Shown here: positions 1 through 8,307 of the stretch, in pieces | How positions within the stretch are numbered: the first letter of the stretch is position 1 | Layout of the letters: every line of letters begins with the position of its first letter | NCBI GenBank assembly: GCA_023249635.1 | Contig: JAHFCH010000025.1 | Span: 1-45,212, forward strand | Reading direction: 5' to 3' | DNA from: Fibrobacterota bacterium | GTDB lineage: Bacteria > Fibrobacterota > Fibrobacteria > UBA11236 | Length of the DNA stretch: 45,212 nucleotides | Notes under the pieces: model-generated | The model's input: only the letters and a program-made list of their open reading frames with translations | Told to the model about the DNA's origin: nothing | Database searches by the model: none | Program-made: the position numbers and the translations under genes

Positions 1-169
1 AATCCCGGATCATCCATCGGCCCGGAACGTCGTCGGGGGGGCGCGAGGGGAGGTTGGCTTTGATGGCATCATAGGAGCTAAGCAATTCCTGGGCGGCTCG
101 GATTTGCATCCCCTTGAGTGCTCTGCCTTCATGCAATTGAGCCCGTAACCTTTCAGCAAATCTTTCCAT
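1..169 (-). CDS. Unknown protein, N-terminal part only
   Basis: The first 56 codons of a minus-strand gene run off the left edge of the window. The frame opens at an ATG (167-169) and reads MERFAERLRAQLHEGR and onward, a charged helix-rich N-terminus ending at RWMIRD. I do not recognise a family. Upstream in the same frame there is a TAA at 191-193, and before it a 20-codon ORF with a good Shine-Dalgarno sequence. The true gene may therefore begin farther upstream and be interrupted, or the two may be separate. It is divergent from the STAND nuclease gene that starts at 290. Confidence 0.5.
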   Translation of the reverse strand, partial: MERFAERLRAQLHEGRALKGMQIRAAQELLSSYDAIKANLPSRPPDDVPGRWMIRD

Positions 170-190
170 GCCATAAAAATAGCTTGAGTT

Positions 191-253
191 TTAGTGCAGG
201 TCTCCGATGCGTTCGAATTCAAAGGGCATCTTGGTCCCATCTGTTTTCACCAC
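191..253 (-). CDS. Possible 20-codon ORF or broken 5' end
   Basis: A GTG (or the next GTG) at 248-253 follows a strong Shine-Dalgarno-like run (AGGGGGTGG on the minus strand) at good spacing. It encodes VVKTDGTKMPFEFERIGDLH and then stops. The same frame continues after the stop with NSSYFYG and then the ATG of the gene at 1-169. It is either a leader peptide, a short independent gene, or the interrupted N-terminus of that gene. The sequence alone does not decide. Confidence 0.25.
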   Translation of the reverse strand: MVKTDGTKMPFEFERIGDLH

Positions 254-289
254 GAGCCACCCCCTAATACGGTTTCTATTTTTGAATAG

Positions 290-3200
290 ATGAAAAGCAA
301 TAGCCAAGGCGTGAGTACCGAGTTAACCGGAGGTGCGGGGTTTACCTTCGAAGACGGCTGTTTGGCAATTTATCTATGCGCCTTACTTGGGGAAGGGCCT
401 TGTCGAGGGCTTCCAAATCGGACAGTGGTAAGAGTCGCCTCGCAACGAGCAAGTGCTGGCGAACCAATGGATGACATTATCGTCGAAGCAGAAAGCCCCA
501 ACAGCGAACGTGCCAAATTGAGCCTCCAGGTCAAGAAGGCATTGACGGTTAGCAGCGCGGAATCCAATCAGGATTTCCGTTCGATTATTCTGGGAGCCTA
601 TGCCACGATAACGAAGCCCGAATTCCGGGCGGATATAGATCAAGTAGGGGCAATAACGGGCAGCATAAGGGATGACTCCAAACGCGCAGTCGAAACGGTC
701 TGCACATGGGCAAAAAGCCAGGACACTTCTGATACCTTCCTTGGGAAATTTTCACCCGGTGTGTCAAATAATGAGCATCGAAAATTCCACAACGCAGTTC
801 GAGACATCTTAAGGGACTCTATACCAGCCAACCGTCTGGATACCGAAGTCCATCGCCTCCTCAAGCATTTCGTCTTAATGGAATTCGACCTACTCCATGA
901 TGGAGCAACGGACGAAAGCAATGCCGTTGCGCTTCTGCGCTACTGCCTCAAGCCAATTGATGCAACTCGTTCCGCAGATCTCTGGTCTTGCCTTCGAGTC
1001 ATCGCAAGGGAGGCGGCCGGTCAGGGAGCGGCGTTTAGCCGGCCCAACCTTATCCCGAGGCTGCATGGGTCATTTCGCCTGGTTGGCGCCATTTCACTCC
1101 GGAAAAGTCTGGACCTCTTGTTCCAAGAGGCTCAGTTAGGTTTAAAAGATATTGCCGTCGATGTAATCGGATCCGTCATTCCTCGAACAAAGGTCATCGA
1201 AGAAACCAGGGACAAACTAAAACAGCATAGCTTCGTGCAAATAATCGGAATCCCTGGAGCCGGAAAATCGGCGGTCCTTAGACTTCTGTGCGATGAGTTT
1301 TTCAAGGCTGGCACCGGCTTGTTCTTGAAATCGGATAAACTTTCCTATTCAAGTTGGTCAGCATACGCCATGGCGATCGGTTTGGATGCCGTCTCTCTTG
1401 AGTCCTTGCTTCTTGAAATTACCCTTTGTGGGACCCCAATTCTTGCCATTGATGGCCTCGACAGAATTTCCCCTGAAAGCCGAGGCATAGTCAGAGATAT
1501 CCTGAATACCATTCTTGGAAACCCTGTATTGAAATCAGCTTGGTCCATTGCCGCTACGGTCCGTAGTGGAGGGATCGAGGACATAAGAACTTGGTTGCCA
1601 TCGAATCTTTTCGACGAGTCACAGCCTGCAATGGTTGAAGTCAAAGCATTCGACGATGAAGAGTCAAGGGCCCTAGCCGATGCGCTGCCAGCGCTTCGCG
1701 CGCTACTTTTCAGCGAAAATGAGCGCGTTCGAGAAATTTCCCGGCGCCCGTTTTTTGCGGCGGTAATCGGGAAGTCTTTTGGTAATACGCAGGGTTCCCC
1801 AGTAGAAGCGAATTCGGAAATTCAGTTGATCGATGCTTGGTGGGTGCGTGGTGGGTACAACGCCAACTCGAACCGGATTCTATACCGCACAGAAGCCTTG
1901 CGGCGTCTGGCTGCCTACGGATCCGCAACTTTGGGACGAGGTATTTCGCTTGAAGGGACCATCGATCTCGGCGCGATAACCGAATTAAAAGCCGATGGTA
2001 TCCTTAAGGATGGGGCACCAGGAAGTGTCCGGTTTTCCCACGACATCTTTTTTGAGTGGGCGTATCTTCATGTTTTAATGGGTCGTGAATCTGAATGGCC
2101 CGATGAAATTCGGCGAGTCGGGGAACCACCTGTTCTCGGCCGAGTCGTCGAACTCCTCTCACAAAAGGCATTGGCTTCCTCTCCCGCATCTTGGGGAAAC
2201 AGTCTTACCGCCCTCGAAACTTCGGACCTACGTCCTCAATGGGCCCGCGCATGGCTCCTCGGACCGATTGGCCACTCTGAATTTCTGGATAAGGCTACGC
2301 CTTTCACTGATGCCTTGTTTTATGAGGGTAGTGATAGAGTTCGGCGGTTAGCGGTTTGGTTCCAGGCTGAAAAGACTCGCCCGAACCCTGCAATCCTTGA
2401 TGGCTCAAGTGGAAAAGGACTCTCACTATCAGAGGCAGTGCGCCTCGCTGATCTATATGCTTGGCCCTCAGATATCCGGTCCTGGCAAAGAGGCTGCCAG
2501 TGGTTCATCGACAACATAGGTAGATGTCCTATTGATGTGATCCCTGAAATCGTAGCTGTCTTTGAGGTTTGGCAGAACGCTCTGGCGGATCACCCGAACG
2601 CTATCTCCCGCCAAATTATGGTCCTTGTCCACTCTTGGCTGATCGATATCGAAGACTTGATCCATGCCGAAGATTACCGAAGGTCCGGAGAAGGAAAGTG
2701 GCATACTCTCCCTGAAGGCGGAATGAAGGAATTGGAACAACGCCTTCGGCATCTATTTGTCCGGTCAGTACGAACGCTACCCAACGAGGTTAAGGACTAC
2801 CTTTCCCGAGTTGCCGACAGGCCCCGTTTAAGGAAAGAGTGCTTCAAGGATGTCTTGACTTTTTCTCCCATACTCGCTGAAAAAATTGGACCGGTCCTCG
2901 TGAGCTTTCTGCTAGCCGAATTGAAGCAAGAATTGCCAAATGATGTTGCAAAGCGACCTATGCCAAGGGGAATGTTTAACCAAGGACCATCGATCCACGA
3001 TCGACTAGAGCTTGCTCTAAATCCGAATACTCATGCTTTTTTCCCCGCTTCTCCTCTTTGGCAGCCATTCCCGGCGCTATTTCAATCTTCACCAGAGGAT
3101 GGGCTATACGCGGTTCGTGAGCTGTCCAACCATGCCATCACCGCTTGGCGACAGTTCTGCGCTAACGATTGGGAGCGTCCAAGTACTCCGATCCCATTGG

Positions 3201-5602
3201 TAATGGACTTCCCTTGGGGCCTCCAGAGTTTTTGGGGAAGTCACAAAACTTATACGTGGTTCCGGGGCAACGGTGGACCAGGCGTCCTTGCCTCGGCACT
3301 GATGGCGTTAGAAAAATGGGCATTCTCGGAAATCGAAAAGGGGGTCGACGCGGACGGTCTAATCCGGAAAATACTTACCGGGCATGAGTCTTGCGCCGTT
3401 CTCGGCATCGCTGTTGCCATCGCTCTTCACACCAAAAGGGTGTCCAATACTACATTGCCGTTTATTTCTTCTCAGGCTCTATGGTGGTGGGACATAGCAC
3501 GCATGGGCTATGACCGAACTGCATCGAGTATGCTTCTATCATTCCATGAGACTCAGGATCATATCGCGGCTCTCCGTGAACAAAATTCTTGGGAGGTGCG
3601 AAAATCAGAAATTCGAGACTTGGCGATGCGTTTCGTAATTTGCAATGATGAAACCCTTGCGAAGGCGGCCCAATCCGTCATCCAGGATTTCCCCAAAAAC
3701 ATCCACTTTGCAACGGAAGAAGAAAAGAAAAACAGTGATGATACTGATTCAGTCCTTCGCCAAGCTTTGATCTGGGCGGAATGGGGTAAGCCGGAAAACT
3801 ATACTGCGAGGCGCTTTGAAGGAAACGGCCAAGTTTTAATCGAACTGAACAATCCGACGGCCCAAGACCCAGATGTTGTAGCGTCACGGGAGCGAGTCCA
3901 GACTCTTAACCAGCAACTAGGCCTATCCCTTTGGGCCGACGAAAGTTTCTCCGGCTCTCAGATATCTGCCAGAATGTCTCTGATTCAGGCACTGGAAACC
4001 GCCCACTTGCTTGAAGGTCCAGAGCTTTTCACTCAACCCGTCGGGATGCTGAGCTTCTCTGATCAAGCTGTGGCCGCCGTGGCCGCTGTGGCGATGAAGT
4101 TCTTCTCCTCAATTCCAGAGGCAGAACGGCAATGGGCGGTCGATGTCATTTTTCGCGTGACGGAACTTCCCGAACCAATGGACGAAGAATTTTATTCAAT
4201 GTCGGAAAATCCATACCATGTTGGCCTTCACGCTTTACGGGGCTTGGTATTCATGATACGAGGAAAAATCAGAGTCCTTGAGGCTCAGCAAGCGTTGATC
4301 CGATTAACCGCTCATCCAAGGGAATCCATTTCGAAAAACGCTGTCAGCGCCATCCTCGGTCTCTGGGATGTAGACAAACGCTTTTCGTGGATAGGGCTTA
4401 ATTTGGCTATCAACCTTTCAACCGGGTATTGGAATGGAAACCCGGACGAGTCCGGGCAGAATGATCTAGAGAATAACGCTAAGGCTGTTGAAGCAGCACT
4501 GGCTAAGATGGTATCAGGAGACAATTTCGATTTCAAGTTATCCCGAATACCTCCCGCGTGGGAGTTTGCACAGGCAAGGCCCATTCGGGGGCCGTTCAAC
4601 GAAGAGCAACCAGCCGGAGCACCACATTGGCGTAGTCCTGACACGCATTTTGATCACCGCTACCTATCCTCATTGCTTAGAAGCATTCCATTCAAAGAAA
4701 TCCTTCAAGAGCATTCAATGGCGAGTCAGTTTCTGATATTCTGCAATACCATGACCGAATGGACTGTGGAACGGATTTCACCAACGTGGGACACCCGAGG
4801 TCAAAATCGTAGGGATCGCGAAACAAACATTTTCGAATGGAAGATGGATCTGTCCCGCTTCCTTGGACAAGTTGCCATTCATCTTGAACCCGCCCAAGTA
4901 AGAACCGTTTTCTTGGATGTCATAGCCTCCCTGGATGATGACGATTATTTTGACATGCTCAGTCCATTCCTAGACATGTTGGGGTGTGGCATTATGGATG
5001 ATGCAGTCTTTCCGGAAAATGCGATAGCCATTATGGGAGACTGTCTGCCTAGGATTTTAGCCAGCGACGATTGGTCAATGTTGAGAAGGCGGAGTAGCCG
5101 CCATTTGGATGAAGACCTTTCTAAAATTGTCAGCTCACTTTTCTTCGTCCAGGTTGGCGAAAGCAAAGCACCTAACTCCGCAAGGTTCGCAAATGGTGAC
5201 TGGAGCGAGGTGGGAAAGATCCTTCCACTAGTGGACTCCGTTGTCATGTCGTTCGGAGACATCCCAAGGGTGGCTTCGTTGTTCCTCACGCTCTGTGAAA
5301 GGGCTGGCGCGAACTACCCAATGGAAAAATTTCTTGATCATATGCATGGGCTATTCAAACTGCAATCAAGCACACCAGTAGGCTGGAGGGAAACTTATTT
5401 ACCCAATCGAATCGCATCCTTAATTCAAAACTTTGCTACGCGTACGCAGCCTTTGCCTCTGGAAAAAGCACAATCCATGCTGCGCCTTCTCGATAGGCTA
5501 GTGGACATGGGAGATCGTCGGGCAACCGCACTTCAAACCAGCGAACTCTTCAAGAATACCCGAGCAGATTCAGCCCGAGAATTGACATCTTCAACCTTAT
5601 GA
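290..5602 (+). CDS. STAND NTPase with N-terminal PD-(D/E)XK nuclease domain
   Basis: This is a 1770-residue protein. Residues 15-110 contain an acidic pair in PMDDIIVE (D61/D62) and a LQVKK strand (Q80, K82). That is the D...QxK pattern of Cap4/Mrr-like PD-(D/E)XK nucleases. A P-loop NTPase follows, with Walker A GIPGAGKS (320-327) and Walker B ILAIDGLDRI (384-393), as in STAND regulators. The remaining ~1300 residues look like alpha-helical repeat structure and would be the sensor arm. By family precedent (Avs-like STAND nucleases) the likely role is ligand-triggered oligomerisation and DNA cleavage in antiphage defence. There is no clear Shine-Dalgarno before ATG 290. The 3' end overlaps the convergent gene by 6 bases. 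The domain assignment is good; the ligand is unknown. Confidence 0.8.
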   Translation: MKSNSQGVSTELTGGAGFTFEDGCLAIYLCALLGEGPCRGLPNRTVVRVASQRASAGEPMDDIIVEAESPNSERAKLSLQVKKALTVSSAESNQDFRSIILGAYATITKPEFRADIDQVGAITGSIRDDSKRAVETVCTWAKSQDTSDTFLGKFSPGVSNNEHRKFHNAVRDILRDSIPANRLDTEVHRLLKHFVLMEFDLLHDGATDESNAVALLRYCLKPIDATRSADLWSCLRVIAREAAGQGAAFSRPNLIPRLHGSFRLVGAISLRKSLDLLFQEAQLGLKDIAVDVIGSVIPRTKVIEETRDKLKQHSFVQIIGIPGAGKSAVLRLLCDEFFKAGTGLFLKSDKLSYSSWSAYAMAIGLDAVSLESLLLEITLCGTPILAIDGLDRISPESRGIVRDILNTILGNPVLKSAWSIAATVRSGGIEDIRTWLPSNLFDESQPAMVEVKAFDDEESRALADALPALRALLFSENERVREISRRPFFAAVIGKSFGNTQGSPVEANSEIQLIDAWWVRGGYNANSNRILYRTEALRRLAAYGSATLGRGISLEGTIDLGAITELKADGILKDGAPGSVRFSHDIFFEWAYLHVLMGRESEWPDEIRRVGEPPVLGRVVELLSQKALASSPASWGNSLTALETSDLRPQWARAWLLGPIGHSEFLDKATPFTDALFYEGSDRVRRLAVWFQAEKTRPNPAILDGSSGKGLSLSEAVRLADLYAWPSDIRSWQRGCQWFIDNIGRCPIDVIPEIVAVFEVWQNALADHPNAISRQIMVLVHSWLIDIEDLIHAEDYRRSGEGKWHTLPEGGMKELEQRLRHLFVRSVRTLPNEVKDYLSRVADRPRLRKECFKDVLTFSPILAEKIGPVLVSFLLAELKQELPNDVAKRPMPRGMFNQGPSIHDRLELALNPNTHAFFPASPLWQPFPALFQSSPEDGLYAVRELSNHAITAWRQFCANDWERPSTPIPLVMDFPWGLQSFWGSHKTYTWFRGNGGPGVLASALMALEKWAFSEIEKGVDADGLIRKILTGHESCAVLGIAVAIALHTKRVSNTTLPFISSQALWWWDIARMGYDRTASSMLLSFHETQDHIAALREQNSWEVRKSEIRDLAMRFVICNDETLAKAAQSVIQDFPKNIHFATEEEKKNSDDTDSVLRQALIWAEWGKPENYTARRFEGNGQVLIELNNPTAQDPDVVASRERVQTLNQQLGLSLWADESFSGSQISARMSLIQALETAHLLEGPELFTQPVGMLSFSDQAVAAVAAVAMKFFSSIPEAERQWAVDVIFRVTELPEPMDEEFYSMSENPYHVGLHALRGLVFMIRGKIRVLEAQQALIRLTAHPRESISKNAVSAILGLWDVDKRFSWIGLNLAINLSTGYWNGNPDESGQNDLENNAKAVEAALAKMVSGDNFDFKLSRIPPAWEFAQARPIRGPFNEEQPAGAPHWRSPDTHFDHRYLSSLLRSIPFKEILQEHSMASQFLIFCNTMTEWTVERISPTWDTRGQNRRDRETNIFEWKMDLSRFLGQVAIHLEPAQVRTVFLDVIASLDDDDYFDMLSPFLDMLGCGIMDDAVFPENAIAIMGDCLPRILASDDWSMLRRRSSRHLDEDLSKIVSSLFFVQVGESKAPNSARFANGDWSEVGKILPLVDSVVMSFGDIPRVASLFLTLCERAGANYPMEKFLDHMHGLFKLQSSTPVGWRETYLPNRIASLIQNFATRTQPLPLEKAQSMLRLLDRLVDMGDRRATALQTSELFKNTRADSARELTSSTL

Positions 5603-6340
5603 AGGATGGGACTGGGTTGGAATAGTCGCCTTGACCGGGTAAGGAAAGAGCATATTGGGATTAAGCAACCGAATTACCGGATTGGGCAGGGATTTTCTCA
5701 GCAATAGATCATGGACAATGTAACCGAAGCTGGGATAGATAAGCCCCAATGATTGGAGGTAGGATTCCGCTTGCCTTAGTAGTTCATTTCTGTTTGGGAG
5801 GCCAAAGCCTTTGCCCTGTTGTAGCAATACCGACGAGTGTCCGCCAGCATCTTCCTCATCTCTTCCCAATACCGAGGTCTTAATAAGAAGGTAGTGGCCG
5901 ACTTCAGGATCCCCCGCCTCTTTTGGGAACGAATCCTTGATGTCCAACACATAGGGACTGATCCAACCCGGGTAGGGATCGGTTACTACGACGTCGAGTA
6001 GGGAAACCTGCTCCCATCCTTCTTCCTTTAGTCGTCCAACCTGCTCAAGATGTTTAAATGGTTTTAATGACTTGTATCTGCCGCTGCCAATGTATTGGGA
6101 AACCTTAACTTCAAAGGCAGCACTCTCAAGTACTACGCCTGCTTCGTCAATCTGGAACGCAGCAATGTCTACGTCACCCCGACGCCCATAGCGAGACTTG
6201 TCCCACTCTGTAATAAGAATGGCAGGCATGTGAAAACCTGCAAAGCTTAACACCTTTTCAAAAAAGGAGGCTGAGAAAAGACGTGTGAGACGTGCCTCTC
6301 GGTTGTGCGGGTCCTCAATGTAATATGGGTGCTCCGTCAA
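5597..6340 (-). CDS. PD-(D/E)XK-like protein, uncharacterised
   Basis: This is a 247-residue protein. A stretch around residues 52-82 reads YGRRGDVDIAAF, then AAFEVKVSQ. This gives D56/D58 and E77-x-K79, a D...ExK arrangement expected of a restriction-endonuclease-like fold. It was inferred by eye, not from a search. The start ATG overlaps the stop of the upstream gene by four bases (ATGA, 6337-6340), so the two are translationally coupled. The 3' end runs into the convergent STAND nuclease gene. Context suggests a nuclease or nucleic-acid-binding partner of the prohead-protease-like protein in a defence or phage-derived module. Confidence 0.55.
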   Translation of the reverse strand: MTEHPYYIEDPHNREARLTRLFSASFFEKVLSFAGFHMPAILITEWDKSRYGRRGDVDIAAFQIDEAGVVLESAAFEVKVSQYIGSGRYKSLKPFKHLEQVGRLKEEGWEQVSLLDVVVTDPYPGWISPYVLDIKDSFPKEAGDPEVGHYLLIKTSVLGRDEEDAGGHSSVLLQQGKGFGLPNRNELLRQAESYLQSLGLIYPSFGYIVHDLLLRKSLPNPVIRLLNPNMLFPYPVKATIPTQSHPS

Positions 6341-7200
6341 GTTTCCCTCCTAATGCTCGTGGCATTCTTGATACGATCCTTTTTATCCTCTCTCATCCGA
6401 TCCCAAGTTTTGATCAAGGTATTCCTATTTTTCGTATACCATTCGGCAACCATTGGTTTGTGTCTCGGCGCCACATGACCCGTGAGTTTCGCACAGGTCC
6501 CAATCTCAAATGCAGCACTGGTTGATCCATCCGAGTCAGAAACATGGAAGTGGGCGATATTGTGATTGTGTTCGTTGGTGTGAATTTCATAGCTCAAGCC
6601 TTTGTATTCGTCCACGAGCCCTTTTTTTATCCACTCATTGTAAACAATCTCACCCTCATCGTTTACCATGGGATGCCACATGGTACAGATGCTGATCTCC
6701 AAGAGGGTCCACTTGCTGATCGTTGAGATACCCTTGGATTCCTCGGTTACCAAAGGTTGAATACAAATGGATGCTGCCTTAATAAAGCCGCTAGAGAACA
6801 TCAAAAAGACATCCCCGCTCGTTGGGTCTTTTGGGGGAAGAAATAATACAAGGCTCTTCAGCAAACCACATTCAATTTTTTCTACCAACGAATACCCAAT
6901 TGGCTTTGTGATGAGGTGGCTCCATAGAACCACCGGATTTTCTGAAAATCCTATTAGATCCCCTCCGTGAAGTAGAATCTTTTTCCCTGCTCGATCGACT
7001 TCCTGGTTGGCTGCATTGACTAAAAGGACCCGTTTCTCATACCCCTCTTGGTACTCTATATCCCGTCTCCGGCAAAGCTCCTCGACATATTCCTTTGAGA
7101 CCTTTTCAAAAGGAATTGAAGAAAGGGATTGTTCCGTGTAGTACGGGTTGTTGGATCCTAAGGACGTGGACATGGTCTCAAAAATAGCTTGACGGACCAC
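6337..7200 (-). CDS. Prohead-protease-like domain fused to DUF4160-like domain
   Basis: This is a 287-residue protein. Residues 60-175 resemble HK97-type prohead proteases (peptidase family S78). There is an NQEVDRAG...HGGDLIGF stretch, then NPVVLWSH (His95), IKAASICIQPL (Ser144) and WTLLEIS (Glu168), in the order and spacing of that family's catalytic residues. Residues 200-270 resemble DUF4160: HNIAHFHV, an acidic strand, then a W-Y-x-x-N-R helix with TLIKTWDRM. No capsid, portal or terminase gene is nearby, so this is probably a domesticated protease rather than part of a prophage. The frame can start at GTG 7200 or ATG 7173; the GTG has a weak GAAGA just upstream. It is the first gene of a coupled pair with the PD-(D/E)XK-like gene. 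Confidence 0.65.
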   Translation of the reverse strand: MVRQAIFETMSTSLGSNNPYYTEQSLSSIPFEKVSKEYVEELCRRRDIEYQEGYEKRVLLVNAANQEVDRAGKKILLHGGDLIGFSENPVVLWSHLITKPIGYSLVEKIECGLLKSLVLFLPPKDPTSGDVFLMFSSGFIKAASICIQPLVTEESKGISTISKWTLLEISICTMWHPMVNDEGEIVYNEWIKKGLVDEYKGLSYEIHTNEHNHNIAHFHVSDSDGSTSAAFEIGTCAKLTGHVAPRHKPMVAEWYTKNRNTLIKTWDRMREDKKDRIKNATSIRRET

Positions 7201-7405
7201 TCTTCAAGTAGCCCCAAAGCATTGCCCGAGGCGGGAGGAACCACAACGTCCTTAAAGTGTGCCGCGGATGCCCACCGAGGTCTACTGGATCGGAGGGGAA
7301 CTAGGTAAGGGAAAGGAATAGATCCCTGAAATCTTCAAGAATTACGACCATCTTAGGCTTCTCTGTAGAGAGGAAAGTTCAAAAAGGCTCTACTACGCTC
7401 CAGGG

Positions 7406-7948
7406 TTAGGTGAAGTACGCGGGATACCGCTCCCGCAGCGACAGGAATCCCGTCGAACTGACGATGAGATGATCCACGACCGGGATCCCAATTGTCTTGC
7501 TCACCTCGACCAGCCGCCGCGTGGCGATCAGGTCCGATTCGCTCGGCTCCAGATTCCCGCTCGGGTGATTGTGAGCGATCAGAATGGACACAGCGTTATT
7601 CAAAATCGCCCCTCGGAAGGTTTCTCTCGGATGAATCTGGCATTGGTTGGCCAAGCCGATGGTCACGTGCCGGACGTTGAATATCTGGTTATTCCCATCC
7701 AGGTCAAGGACCGCGACAATCTCCTGGGGCGAGTACCGGATGGAGGCTAGAGCGGGTAGCGCATCCTTCGGGGTCCGGACTTTTGTCTTGTCCTTTAGGT
7801 AGGATGCAGGGATGTAGCACCCATAGGCATCCCGCACGTAGGCCACGCCGCCGATGGTCTTCTTGGCCGCCGGCTGCGGCTTCAAGCTGGGCTCCGGGCC
7901 CGCTTCTGTGGTCGGGTTTTCCAGGTTGTCGTGTTGCAGGGAGTCCAT
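7406..7948 (-). CDS. radC: RadC-like JAMM/JAB domain protein
   Basis: This is a 180-residue protein from ATG 7948, which has AAAGGCGG upstream. A longer reading from 8077 is possible but has no better signal and an unusual composition. The C-terminal half is the RadC/JAMM domain: HNHPSG (126-131), a downstream Asp139 and the VVDHLIV strand (D159, H160) are the metal-site and family signature residues. The N-terminal ~60 residues are low-complexity and poly-charged and lack the usual helix-hairpin-helix of chromosomal RadC. Such short forms are typical of plasmids and integrative elements. It lies downstream of the serine recombinase on the same strand. The function of the family is unsettled. 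Confidence 0.85.
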   Translation of the reverse strand: MDSLQHDNLENPTTEAGPEPSLKPQPAAKKTIGGVAYVRDAYGCYIPASYLKDKTKVRTPKDALPALASIRYSPQEIVAVLDLDGNNQIFNVRHVTIGLANQCQIHPRETFRGAILNNAVSILIAHNHPSGNLEPSESDLIATRRLVEVSKTIGIPVVDHLIVSSTGFLSLRERYPAYFT

Positions 7949-8307
7949 GCTTTTCCGCCTTTCCGGGCCGGAATCCTTTCCGGCGTGGGTGTGAACGCGG
8001 AAAGGCGGGGGAAACGCATGGGCCAGGAGGGAAGCCCGTGGCCGGAAAAGAATTGGGGGGTGACCGGGGCGGTCCATGACCGGCCTGGGGGGAGCCGATT
8101 GTTTTCCGCCTCCGATTCCCGTAACGCACGCGTTACGGGAAGGAGAATGCGTTTAGCGATCAGAAACCGACACCGGCCGAAAGGGCGGGGGCGGATTCCG
8201 CGACCCCAGCGGCGTCACATCCACGCCGGATAGGATGGAGTGCCCGGAAGGTTTTTGAAAGCAAGGGGGCCCCTCAATACGACTCGGAGGAAACCCAGAA
8301 TTCGGAG
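7949..8307. other. Non-coding gap between radC and recombinase
   Basis: No convincing gene is seen here. Short open frames on both strands are GC-driven. The one notable element is the perfect inverted repeat listed separately at 8116-8141. Confidence 0.5.
8116..8141. repeat. Perfect 12-bp inverted repeat with 2-nt centre
   Basis: The arms TTCCCGTAACGC and GCGTTACGGGAA are exact reverse complements separated by AC. The element lies ~170 bp beyond the 3' end of the serine recombinase gene and ~170 bp upstream of the radC start. It could be an operator, a recombination or attachment core, or a replication or transfer site. There is no T-run on either side, so a rho-independent terminator is unlikely. 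Confidence 0.6.

Noticed and set aside
6337-7200. Prophage interpretation of the prohead protease
   Set aside because: No capsid, portal, terminase or tail gene is found nearby, and the fused C-terminal domain is not a phage structural domain.
7931-8233. Plus-strand 100-codon frame between radC and recombinase
   Set aside because: GC-driven open frame without a start signal; it spans the inverted repeat and overlaps radC antisense.
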